This document shows positions 1 through 7,475 of a stretch of DNA of 37,452 bases, one piece after another. The notes beneath the pieces are model-generated. The model was not told the DNA's origin. It made no database searches and was given only the letters and a program-made list of their open reading frames with translations. Both the position numbers and the translations under genes were made by a program. This DNA comes from CAZJYT01 sp964550325 (GTDB taxonomy: Bacteria; Patescibacteriota; Minisyncoccia; Minisyncoccales; CAZJYT01). The first letter of the stretch is position 1, and every line of letters begins with the position of its first letter. The stretch is from the NCBI GenBank assembly GCA_964550325.1, contig CAZJYT010000004.1:1-37452 (forward strand), read 5' to 3'.

Positions 1-111
1 AAACAAATCCAAAACGAGGATATGATATTTTTCAAAGGGCAGTAAGATGCGTTCGTGGTCCGCGTCCCACTTCTCATAGCCAATGTAAATTTTGTTCTTG
101 GGGCAATGACT
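1..111 (-). pseudogene. Open fragment of an unidentified protein at the window edge
   Basis: The minus strand is open from an in-frame TAA at 112-114 to the window edge. It encodes a protein-like peptide containing KIYIGYEKWDADHERILLPF. There is no ATG, GTG or TTG in this frame before the edge, so this is either a decayed gene that has lost its 5' end or a gene with a disrupted start. The stretch has more G and C than the DNA next to it. I do not recognise the family. Confidence 0.3.
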
Positions 112-500
112 TTATAAATTTTGAGTAATTTATTTGACCTTGTTTTTAAAAACTCAGAGAAAGGGAGTTTTGGGAATAAAAATTTTTAGAGAAAAGCAAA
201 AAATAGGAACAGCCCAAAATAGACATGTACATTTTCAGTATTCTCTCAAGAAATTGAAAAAGAAATTTGCCAAAAGGTGAGAGCTTGAGTTGTAGAAGTT
301 AGAAGAGTTAAAAAAATCAAGTAAAAATTATTCTTATTGTTTATGAGGATGGGAAGTTTTCACCAGAATTGGATGAGGCAGCATTTATGGTATTTCTAAT
401 GGATAAAAAAGCAATGTTCAAAAATTACAGACGGATTTGAAATTTGAGAATAAATATTTTAAACTAAGGAGGTGTCATTCTATAATAAAAATATTGGAAT
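112..500. other. Gene-free stretch, probably decayed coding DNA
   Basis: No intact reading frame is visible. A plus-strand segment at 312-440 translates to a plausible fragment (VYEDGKFSPELDEAAFMVFL, then a stop), but it is preceded by a stop and has no start codon. This suggests a gene broken by several mutations. A strong AAGGAGGTG sequence lies at about 466-474, some 26 nt before the HD gene, which is too far for an ordinary ribosome binding site for that start. Confidence 0.4.
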
Positions 501-1076
501 ATGAAGAAAGAAATTCTTAAAAGGGCCGTCAATTTCCTTTTTGAGGTCTCAGTGCTTAAGAGAACCCATCGAACTGGTTGGAGAAATATTGATGTCATTC
601 ATTCAGAAACAGTAGCTGAGCATGTATTTTTGGCTTCTCAAATTGCCTTTTTGTTAGGAGAAATGGAAAAAGCAAACAGTGAAAAATCTGCCCTCATAGC
701 TCTCTTTCATGACAATGGAGAGGCAAAGGTGGGAGATATTGATTTGATGGGGCAAACCTATTTAAGATCAAAGGAAGGTGAAATAAAAGCCTTCTTTGAC
801 CAAATTAGAGGATTAGTTTGTGAGAAAAAGCTTAAAAAGTTATATCAAGAATGGAAAGACCAAACAACAAAAGAAGCTATTATTGCTAAAGATGCTGATT
901 TAATTGAACTAATCATTCAAGCTAAGCATCATTTAGATAAAGGAAATCAATTGGCTAAGGTTTGGATTAAGAATGCTAAAAGAAAGCTTAAGACAAAATC
1001 TGCTAAAGAAATAGTAAAAGTAATTGAAAAAACAAGGATTGACGATTGGTGGAAAAAATTAATAAAAGAAAATTAA
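501..1076 (+). CDS. HD-domain hydrolase, YfbR/HDDC2-like 5'-nucleotidase family
   Basis: This 191-residue protein is a probable metal-dependent phosphohydrolase. The motifs HSETVAEHVFLASQIAF and ALFHDNGEAKVGDI match the HD_3 type of HD domain, whose members include YfbR and HDDC2 5'-deoxynucleotidases. The histidine of the first motif and the HD pair of the second would bind the metal. Acting on deoxynucleoside monophosphates is an inference from the family. The ATG at 501 is the first start after an in-frame stop at 486-488, although the only strong Shine-Dalgarno-like sequence is 26 nt away. Its 3' end overlaps the end of the convergent nadB by 4 nt. It stands alone on its strand. Confidence 0.75.
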   Translation: MKKEILKRAVNFLFEVSVLKRTHRTGWRNIDVIHSETVAEHVFLASQIAFLLGEMEKANSEKSALIALFHDNGEAKVGDIDLMGQTYLRSKEGEIKAFFDQIRGLVCEKKLKKLYQEWKDQTTKEAIIAKDADLIELIIQAKHHLDKGNQLAKVWIKNAKRKLKTKSAKEIVKVIEKTRIDDWWKKLIKEN

Positions 1077-2659
1077 TCTTTCCTCCAATGGCAGCCTCGG
1101 CTTCTTTTATTCACTAAAGCAGATTCAGCTAAAAGCCTACTTGTTAAAACCGCGTTTCTTAGCCCAATAAGGGTATCAGTAAGTTTTGCTTTTTGGTAAA
1201 ACTTTTCTATTCTTCTCTCTAAATATCCCAAATCTTCTAACGCTCTTTCTAATCTCTTCTTTGTTCTTATGATACCCACATAATTCCAGAGAATAGAACG
1301 AATGGTTAAAAAGTCCTGTCTAAGGAGGCTTTCGTCTGCCTTTTTAACTCCGGTATCAATCCATTCAGAAATCTTAAATTTATTTAAATTAATCCTTCTT
1401 TTGTCCTTCTTTATATCTTCAATACATCTTTTTGCCCAAACGAGTCCCTCTAACAAGGAAGTGCTGGCTAATCTGTTTGCACCATGTATTCCAGTACAGG
1501 CAACCTCTCCTACCGCATAAAGATTTTCTAAGGTTGTCTTTCCATTTTTATCTACCCAAATTCCTCCACAGGTGTAATGGGCAGCGGGAAAAACTGGAAT
1601 TAATTCTTTCTCAATATCTACTCCATATTTAAGACATTGATGATAAATAAAGGGGAATCTTTCTCTAAGATTTACCCCCTTTCTTTTTATCGGCGTCAAA
1701 TCTAAAAAGAATGACTTTGATTTCTCTTCAATTATTTCTTGATACATCGCTCTACAAATTTCATCTCTGGGAGCCAAATCTTTTAAAGGACTATATTTTT
1801 TCATAAATTGCTCCCCTTTCTCACTTAACAATATTGCTCCCTCCCCTCTTATTGATTCTGTAATCAAAAAAGAAGAAAATTTTTCTGGAGAAACAGAAAA
1901 AGTCTTCTGCCAGAAGCAGGTAGGGTGGAATTGGACAAATTCTAAATTTAAAATTCTCGCCCCCGCTCTATAAGCCATAGCAATTCCGTCTCCCCTTGCG
2001 GTTTCAGGATTAGTGGTAAATAAAAAAAGCCAAGATAATCCTCCGGTAGCTAAAATAGTCTTTTGGCTTAAAATCGTCTTCACCCTCTTTGATTTATTAT
2101 CAAACACATAAGCACCTATCACACTCACAGGTTGATAGAGATAATTAAAAACGGGAGAATGGTGGCTTGGAGTAATGAGGTCAATGGCTGTATGATTGGT
2201 TAAAATTTTAATATTGGGATATTCTTTTAGCTTTGAAATAAGAGCCTTTTCAATAAATTTCCCTGTTTCATCTCCCACATGAATTATTCTTTTTTTAGAA
2301 TGCCCTCCTTCTAAAGTAAAATGGAGCTTTTTTGAAAAAGTTCTATCAAAAGGGACTTTTATTTTTTTAATTAAAAACTCTCTTACTAATTTCGGTCCCT
2401 CTTTAGCTAAAATTTTAATATTTTCTATATTTCCTGCCTCGTCTCCTACTTTATAAATATCCCTTATCAAAAGCTGAGGAGAGTCATTTTCTCCTTTATA
2501 GACGATTCCTCCCTGAGCATAAAAGGTATTTGATTCTTCTAGTCTTTTGAACCTATTAAGGATAATGATTTTTTTAAATCCCGCCTCGGCAGCAAAAAGC
2601 GCTGAGCTCAAACCTGCAATCCCACTCCCGATTATTAAAATATCAGTTTTTATAGACAT
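1073..2659 (-). CDS. nadB: L-aspartate oxidase NadB
   Basis: This is the FAD-dependent enzyme that oxidises L-aspartate to iminoaspartate, the first step of de novo NAD synthesis. The 528-residue length fits the family. The N-terminus has the Rossmann FAD motif DILIIGSGIAGLSSALFAAE. Further family signatures are the succinate dehydrogenase/fumarate reductase-type motifs FVQFHPTCF, RDEICRAMYQE, HYTCGGIWVD and HGANRLASTSLLEGLVWAKR, followed by the C-terminal helical domain. It starts 3 nt after the nadA stop, so the two are almost certainly cotranscribed and their unstable intermediate would pass directly between them. Fumarate reductase flavoproteins are the nearest alternative, but the HGANRLAS motif and the nadA neighbour favour NadB. 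Confidence 0.95.
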   Translation of the reverse strand: MSIKTDILIIGSGIAGLSSALFAAEAGFKKIIILNRFKRLEESNTFYAQGGIVYKGENDSPQLLIRDIYKVGDEAGNIENIKILAKEGPKLVREFLIKKIKVPFDRTFSKKLHFTLEGGHSKKRIIHVGDETGKFIEKALISKLKEYPNIKILTNHTAIDLITPSHHSPVFNYLYQPVSVIGAYVFDNKSKRVKTILSQKTILATGGLSWLFLFTTNPETARGDGIAMAYRAGARILNLEFVQFHPTCFWQKTFSVSPEKFSSFLITESIRGEGAILLSEKGEQFMKKYSPLKDLAPRDEICRAMYQEIIEEKSKSFFLDLTPIKRKGVNLRERFPFIYHQCLKYGVDIEKELIPVFPAAHYTCGGIWVDKNGKTTLENLYAVGEVACTGIHGANRLASTSLLEGLVWAKRCIEDIKKDKRRINLNKFKISEWIDTGVKKADESLLRQDFLTIRSILWNYVGIIRTKKRLERALEDLGYLERRIEKFYQKAKLTDTLIGLRNAVLTSRLLAESALVNKRSRGCHWRKD

Positions 2660-2662
2660 TTC

Positions 2663-3586
2663 CTAAACAGCTATCATTTTATTCAGGGCTTCTTTGGCTT
2701 TTAAAAGAATCTTTTGGGGAATTTTAATTTGATGCTTCATTTTAGAAAGAGAAAAGTAGACATTCTCTAATCTAATCTCTTTTTGTTCATAGCAGATTTT
2801 AGGAGGGGAAGTAGTATAAAATTTTTTTTCAGGGACTTCTCTTTTTAATCTTTCTAACATTCCAACTTCGGTTAAAATGATAAATTCTTTTGCTTTTTCT
2901 TTCTTAGCCTTTTCAAGCATCTGAGAGGTACTACAAACAAAGTCAGAAATTTCTATTATTTCTGGAGGACATTCTGGATGAGCAATTATTTTAGCTTTGG
3001 GATGTAATTCTTTCAATCTTTCTATCTCTTTCACCTTAAATTGAGAGTGAACATAACAAAAACCGGGATAAGGAATAATTTCTTTTTCTGTGTGTCGGGC
3101 AGTAAAATTAGCCAAATTTTTGTCTGGAACAAAAATTATTCTCTTTGCTTTGAGAGAATTAACAATTTTAAGTGAATTGGCAGAGGTACAACAGATATCA
3201 GAATGGGCTTTTACTCCAGCTGAGGTATTTATATAACAGACAGTTTTTGCTCTTTGATATCTTTTTTGGAATCTTTTTAATTTCGGGATATTTATCTGCT
3301 GAGCCATTCTACACCGCGCCTTTAAGGAGGGGAGAAGAACAGTCTTTTTAGGATTCAAGATCTTGGCAGACTCTGCCATAAATCTTACACCACAAAAAAC
3401 AATCACTTTGGCTTTAGTATTTTGAGCCATTCTGCATAATTCCAAAGAGTCTCCAATAAAGTCCGCTATCTCATAAATTTCAGGAAGCTGATAATTGTGG
3501 ACTAACAAAATAGCTTTCCTCTCTTTCTTTAATTTGTTAATCTTTTCTATTAGCTTTTTCTTTGAAATATTTTTATTCACTAACAT
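2663..3586 (-). CDS. nadA: Quinolinate synthase NadA
   Basis: NadA is a [4Fe-4S] enzyme that condenses iminoaspartate with dihydroxyacetone phosphate to quinolinate. The 307-residue protein shows the repeated NadA folds (LVHNYQLPEIYEIADFIGDS, VIVFCGVRFMAE, HPECPPEI, TEVGMLERLK). The three cluster cysteines typical of the family are visible as C92 (in ARCRMA), C206 (HPECPP) and C265 (ICYEQKEI). The ATG at 3584-3586 overlaps the end of the NUDIX gene by 14 nt, indicating translational coupling in an operon that continues into nadB. The next enzyme, NadC, is not present in this window. Confidence 0.95.
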   Translation of the reverse strand: MLVNKNISKKKLIEKINKLKKERKAILLVHNYQLPEIYEIADFIGDSLELCRMAQNTKAKVIVFCGVRFMAESAKILNPKKTVLLPSLKARCRMAQQINIPKLKRFQKRYQRAKTVCYINTSAGVKAHSDICCTSANSLKIVNSLKAKRIIFVPDKNLANFTARHTEKEIIPYPGFCYVHSQFKVKEIERLKELHPKAKIIAHPECPPEIIEISDFVCSTSQMLEKAKKEKAKEFIILTEVGMLERLKREVPEKKFYTTSPPKICYEQKEIRLENVYFSLSKMKHQIKIPQKILLKAKEALNKMIAV

Positions 3587-4076
3587 TCTTTAAAAAACTA
3601 ATTCCCAAAATAGTCTTTATATCTAAAATTTTCTTTTCTTTTATCATCGTTTTTACCTCGCGCAGTTTAAATATCTTTACTTCCCTAATCAGCTCTTCTT
3701 TAGGAATGGTAAATTGATTTTCTTTCCTTAAATTAATAGCCTTAAATAAAAACATATATTCTTTAGAGTAACCTGGGCTAATGTAAAATTCAGAAAGTCT
3801 TTCTAATTTCCCTGGTCTAAATCCTGTTTCTTCCAATAATTCTCTTTCTGCTCCTTTTTCAGGTTTTTCTCCTTTTTCTAATTTTCCGGCGGGAATCTCC
3901 CAGATATATTTTCTAAGTGGGAAGCGATATTGAGAAATTAAAACTATCTCATTTTTTGAAATTAAAGGTATAATGGCTACTGTCTTTGGAAAATTTATAA
4001 TCTCTCCATCCTTTCCTTTTTTTCTTACCCTTTCTACAGAAAATATTTTTCCTTGGTAGATGATTTCTTTTTTCAT
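3573..4076 (-). CDS. NUDIX hydrolase, ADP-ribose pyrophosphatase-like
   Basis: This 167-residue protein contains a complete Nudix box, from GKLEKGEKPEKGAERELLEE through TG, with the glutamates that bind magnesium. The surrounding features (KTVAIIPL, VLISQYRFPLRKYIWEIPAG) are typical of ADP-ribose and nucleoside-diphosphate-sugar pyrophosphatases. It overlaps the nadA start by 14 nt and lies 2 nt after the phosphoesterase gene. A role in NAD or ADP-ribose turnover fits the operon, but the substrate cannot be read from sequence. Confidence 0.85.
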   Translation of the reverse strand: MKKEIIYQGKIFSVERVRKKGKDGEIINFPKTVAIIPLISKNEIVLISQYRFPLRKYIWEIPAGKLEKGEKPEKGAERELLEETGFRPGKLERLSEFYISPGYSKEYMFLFKAINLRKENQFTIPKEELIREVKIFKLREVKTMIKEKKILDIKTILGISFLKNVSE

Positions 4077-4078
4077 TA

Positions 4079-4585
4079 TTAATTTAGTTTTTCTAAAAAT
4101 TTCAATTCTAATTTATCATTTGAAAGGTCGTAAATTAAAAAGGTGGGTTTAAAATATAGGTTTGCTAAATTTCCTGGATTTACCAATTTCGTTTTCTTTA
4201 TTTTTTTCTCTTCTGGATAATGCAAATGTCCAAAAAAGACTATGTTATATTTTCCTGTTTTTGCCAACTCCTCAGCCCTTTCAGGAAAATGAGAAAATGC
4301 CAACCTTTTATTTTCTAACTCTATTTCTCCAAAATCAGAAAATACCTTCAAATTTTTCCTTTCTTTTTCTCTTATTTTCTCTTTTAATTGATAATCTCTG
4401 TCAACATTTCCCAAAACAAGAAAGATTTTTCCTTCAAAATTCTCTAAGAGATATTCAAGAGTATCTAAGCCTGCTACATCTCCGCAATGAATTAAAATTT
4501 TAATCTCTTCTTTCTTTAAAAAAGAGAGGGCTTTCTTTAAGTTCTCTTTATTATCATGGGTATCAGAAAAAACAGCTATCTTCAT
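4079..4585 (-). CDS. YfcE/MJ0936-type metallophosphoesterase
   Basis: This is a compact 168-residue calcineurin-like phosphodiesterase. All metal-binding motifs are present in order: FSDTHDN near the N-terminus, HCGDVAG, LGNVDRD, FSHFPE and FFGHLHYPE. The length and the asparagine in GNVD fit the YfcE/MJ0936 family, whose members hydrolyse phosphodiesters in the cytoplasm. It is the first gene of the minus-strand run leading to nadB and is divergent from the glycosyltransferase. Substrate unknown. Confidence 0.85.
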   Translation of the reverse strand: MKIAVFSDTHDNKENLKKALSFLKKEEIKILIHCGDVAGLDTLEYLLENFEGKIFLVLGNVDRDYQLKEKIREKERKNLKVFSDFGEIELENKRLAFSHFPERAEELAKTGKYNIVFFGHLHYPEEKKIKKTKLVNPGNLANLYFKPTFLIYDLSNDKLELKFLEKLN

Positions 4586-4598
4586 TTTTCAAATTAAT

Positions 4599-4610
4599 TA
4601 TAATATTATA
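4599..4610. promoter_or_regulatory. Back-to-back -10 elements of a divergent promoter
   Basis: TATAAT lies on the plus strand at 4599-4604 and TATAAT on the minus strand at 4610-4605. These face the glycosyltransferase start (4645) and the phosphoesterase start (4585), respectively. No clear -35 boxes are seen, and AT-rich DNA produces such matches by chance. Confidence 0.35.
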
Positions 4611-4644
4611 AGAAACCTTAATTTTTTTTCCAAATCTCTCAGTT

Positions 4645-5379
4645 ATGTCTTTTCCTCAGCCATCAAAAGAGAAAAACAAAATTAAACTCTCAATCATTAT
4701 CCCAGCTTTAAATGAAGAGGATTATCTTCCCATTTTACTTGGGGAGATAAAAAAACAAAGATTTTCTCAAAGCTATGAAATAATTGTAGCTGATGCTGGC
4801 TCAACTGATAAAACAGTAGAAATCGCAAAAAACTTTGGTTGTAAGATAGTGAAAGGAGGTCTTCCTGCCAAAGGAAGAAATGAGGGAGCAAAAATAGCAA
4901 AAGGAGAATTGCTTTTATTTACAGATGCAGACAATATTTACTTCCCAGAAAACTTTCTTGAAGAATTGATAAATGAATTTGAAAAAAGAAGATTGGATGT
5001 TGCTTCTTTTCCAATCTTTCCTAAGGGAAAATTTATAGATAAAGTAATTTTTGGAATATATAACCTTTTTGTTTTCTTGGTTCAACCTTTTTCTGCTTTT
5101 GCTTTCAATTCAATTTTAATTAAGAAAAGTCTTCATCAAAAAATTGGAGGTTTTGACGAAGAAATAAAAATTGCTGAAGACCACTGGTATGCAAAAACTG
5201 CTAAAAAATTTGGAAGATATGGATTTATAAAGACAAAACCGGTATTAACCTCTGCCAGAAGACTTGAAAGAGAGGGAAGGCTAAAGATTTACCTAAAATA
5301 TCTCTTGGCAGGGGTATATTTGATTTTGTTTGGTAAGATTAAGAAAGATATTTTTAGGTATTCTCTTGAAAAAAGATAG
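4645..5379 (+). CDS. Family 2 glycosyltransferase, membrane-associated
   Basis: This 244-residue protein has a GT-A fold glycosyltransferase domain: KLSIIIPALNEEDYLPILLG at the start, IIVADAGSTDKT, GRNEGAKIAKGELLLFTDAD with the metal-binding DAD-type motif, and IAEDHWYAKTAKKFGRYG. Two hydrophobic stretches (about residues 133-155 and 217-232) suggest membrane association. It probably transfers a sugar to a lipid or envelope polymer. It precedes htrA by 22 nt on the same strand. Donor and acceptor cannot be inferred. Confidence 0.85.
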   Translation: MSFPQPSKEKNKIKLSIIIPALNEEDYLPILLGEIKKQRFSQSYEIIVADAGSTDKTVEIAKNFGCKIVKGGLPAKGRNEGAKIAKGELLLFTDADNIYFPENFLEELINEFEKRRLDVASFPIFPKGKFIDKVIFGIYNLFVFLVQPFSAFAFNSILIKKSLHQKIGGFDEEIKIAEDHWYAKTAKKFGRYGFIKTKPVLTSARRLEREGRLKIYLKYLLAGVYLILFGKIKKDIFRYSLEKR

Positions 5380-5401
5380 AAATTGAGATAAATTTTATAG
5401 T

Positions 5402-6742
5402 ATGGGAAATTTAGAATTACCCAAGCCAAAATTTCCCAGTATGACTTCTCTTAAATTATCTCCACCAAAATTTAGATGGGGAAAGGTTTTAGCTCTTTTT
5501 TTACTCACGATATGGGCTTTTATTTTTGGAGGAATAGGGGGATTGATTAGTGGAATCTATTTTTATCCTAAAATTCAAACCTTTTTAGGAAAGAAAGAAA
5601 ATAAAATTATTCCTGTTCTAACTCCCCCAAAAAATCAAACTCCAAAAAATTCAACCTACATCCCCCAAACCACCCAAGAAAAAGCAGTAATTAAAGCTGT
5701 AAAAGAGGTATCTCCGGCAGTAGTCTCTATTGTTATTACCAAGGAGTTACCAGTTTATGAAGAAAAATATATTTCCCCTTTTGAGGATTCACCCTTTGAA
5801 GAATTCTTTAATGATCCATTTTTTAGATTTAAAATTCCTTATTATGAAAAAAAAGGTACCCAAAAGAAAAAGATAGGAGGAGGAACGGGATTTATTATTA
5901 CTGATGATGGATTAATTTTAACCAATAAACATGTTGTTGCTGATAAAGAGGCGGAATATACAGTAATCACTAATGATGGAGAAAGGTTTCCAGTAAAGGT
6001 TATAGCAAGAGATCCAATTAAAGATTTAGCAATTTTAAAAATTGAGCAAAAGGGAAAGAAGGTAAAATTTCCGACGGTAAAATTGGGAAATTCCGATAAA
6101 TTGGAAATTGGACAAACAGTAATTGCTATTGGTTACATGTTAGGAGAATTCCAAAATTCAGTATCAGTGGGAGTAATCTCTGGTTTGGGAAGAACAATTA
6201 CTGCCTCTGGAGGAGGAATGGTAGAAACCTTGGAAGATGTCATCCAAACAGATGCTGCTATTAACAAGGGGAATTCTGGAGGCCCATTAGTAAATTTAAA
6301 AGGAGAGGTAATTGGAATAAATACCGCAATGGTAGTAGGGGGAGAAAATATTGGTTTTGCTCTTCCGATTAATAGTGTAAAAAAGGCAATTGAACAGGTG
6401 AAAAAGGAAGGAAAAATAGGTTATCCATTTTTAGGGGTGAGATATGTTTTAATCACTAAAAAAATCCAAAAAGAGAATAATTTGCCTGTAGATTATGGAG
6501 CATGGATAGTAAGAGGAGCAAGGGGGGAACCTGCTATCTTCCCCAATTCCCCTGCAGACAAGGTAGGACTAAGGGCTGGAGATATCATTTTAGAGTTAAA
6601 TGGGGAAAAGATAACACCCGAGAGAAAATTAGCTAAAATTATAATGAAATATTCTCCAGGGGATAAAATCACTCTAAAGATTTTAAGAGGAGAAGAAGAA
6701 AAAGAGATAAAGGTAACCTTAGGAGAAAGGCCTGCGGATTAA
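5402..6742 (+). CDS. HtrA/DegP-family serine protease with one PDZ domain
   Basis: This 446-residue S1C protease is anchored by an N-terminal membrane helix (about residues 29-55) and should act on the outside of the cytoplasmic membrane. The trypsin-like domain has an intact triad: His177 in LTNKHVV, Asp208 in DPIKDLAIL and Ser292 in NKGNSGGPL. A single PDZ domain follows (about 340-440, with FPNSPADKVGLRAGDIILEL), which in the family binds C-terminal peptides and controls activity. Between anchor and protease lies a proline-rich linker and an insert rich in F, D and E. Its stop overlaps that of the convergent inactive paralogue by 4 nt. Confidence 0.93.
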   Translation: MGNLELPKPKFPSMTSLKLSPPKFRWGKVLALFLLTIWAFIFGGIGGLISGIYFYPKIQTFLGKKENKIIPVLTPPKNQTPKNSTYIPQTTQEKAVIKAVKEVSPAVVSIVITKELPVYEEKYISPFEDSPFEEFFNDPFFRFKIPYYEKKGTQKKKIGGGTGFIITDDGLILTNKHVVADKEAEYTVITNDGERFPVKVIARDPIKDLAILKIEQKGKKVKFPTVKLGNSDKLEIGQTVIAIGYMLGEFQNSVSVGVISGLGRTITASGGGMVETLEDVIQTDAAINKGNSGGPLVNLKGEVIGINTAMVVGGENIGFALPINSVKKAIEQVKKEGKIGYPFLGVRYVLITKKIQKENNLPVDYGAWIVRGARGEPAIFPNSPADKVGLRAGDIILELNGEKITPERKLAKIIMKYSPGDKITLKILRGEEEKEIKVTLGERPAD

Positions 6743-7458
6743 ATAGAGGCAAACCTTTTAATTTCAGAAATAGAAATAATACTTAGCTTACCTTCTTTTT
6801 TGAGCTCACTTATTCCAATAAGATTTCCCTCAATGTCAAAAAGAGGAGCACCCTTAGCCTTTTTATCAAAAATATTTATCTCAAATGAATCCTTTTGGAG
6901 AGAGTTTACAATACCCTCATTAACAAATTTTTGAAGCTCATCTTTTTTTAATAGAAAACCTAACAAAAACACTCTCTCTCCTAAATATAAATCTTCCATA
7001 TTTTTAAAACTAACTGTTGGAAGAGCTTTTTTTGTCTCAAACTCAATTAAAGCCAAATTTTTATTTAAATCTCTTTTGATAATTTTATAATTCTTTATTT
7101 CCTTCTCTCCAAGATAAAGCTTGATTTTAAAATCTTTTGGCACTAATTCTGCTAAGGTAACTGCTAAGCCATCAGCAGTCAAAATTACTCCAAAGCCTTT
7201 TAAAACCTTCTTTCCTTTGGTCTCTGTTACGATTCCAAAAAGGGAATTCTCTACTTTTTCTATTCCCTGTTTCAAAGCTAAATTCTCTCTAATATAGAGC
7301 TTCTCAGTTTTTGTTACATAAATAGGGCAATTTAAAAAAGATGGAGATAAAGAAAAGTAAGTGGATAAATAGGGAGCTAAAAAATAACTTCCCCAAACTC
7401 CCCCAATTGCTCCCAAAATGAATATCAAAAGCAATTTTAAGATATTTTTTGCCATCAA
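6739..7458 (-). CDS. Membrane-anchored HtrA-like pseudoprotease, catalytic triad lost
   Basis: The 239-residue protein has an N-terminal membrane helix (about residues 6-30) and then a trypsin-like fold that lines up with the HtrA encoded next door. ILTADGLAVTLAELVP aligns with the His region, IKRDLNKNLALIEF with the Asp region, and KKAKGAPLFDIEGNLIGI with the Ser region. At the three catalytic positions it has Glu104, Asn134 and Lys202, so it cannot be a serine protease. There is no PDZ domain. The frame is intact and of normal composition, so it looks like a maintained protein rather than a dying gene. It might scaffold, inhibit or present substrates to the active HtrA; that role is inference. 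It lies 17 nt after clpB. Confidence 0.75.
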   Translation of the reverse strand: MMAKNILKLLLIFILGAIGGVWGSYFLAPYLSTYFSLSPSFLNCPIYVTKTEKLYIRENLALKQGIEKVENSLFGIVTETKGKKVLKGFGVILTADGLAVTLAELVPKDFKIKLYLGEKEIKNYKIIKRDLNKNLALIEFETKKALPTVSFKNMEDLYLGERVFLLGFLLKKDELQKFVNEGIVNSLQKDSFEINIFDKKAKGAPLFDIEGNLIGISELKKEGKLSIISISEIKRFASI

Positions 7459-7475
7459 GAAAGAGTATTTTCTTT

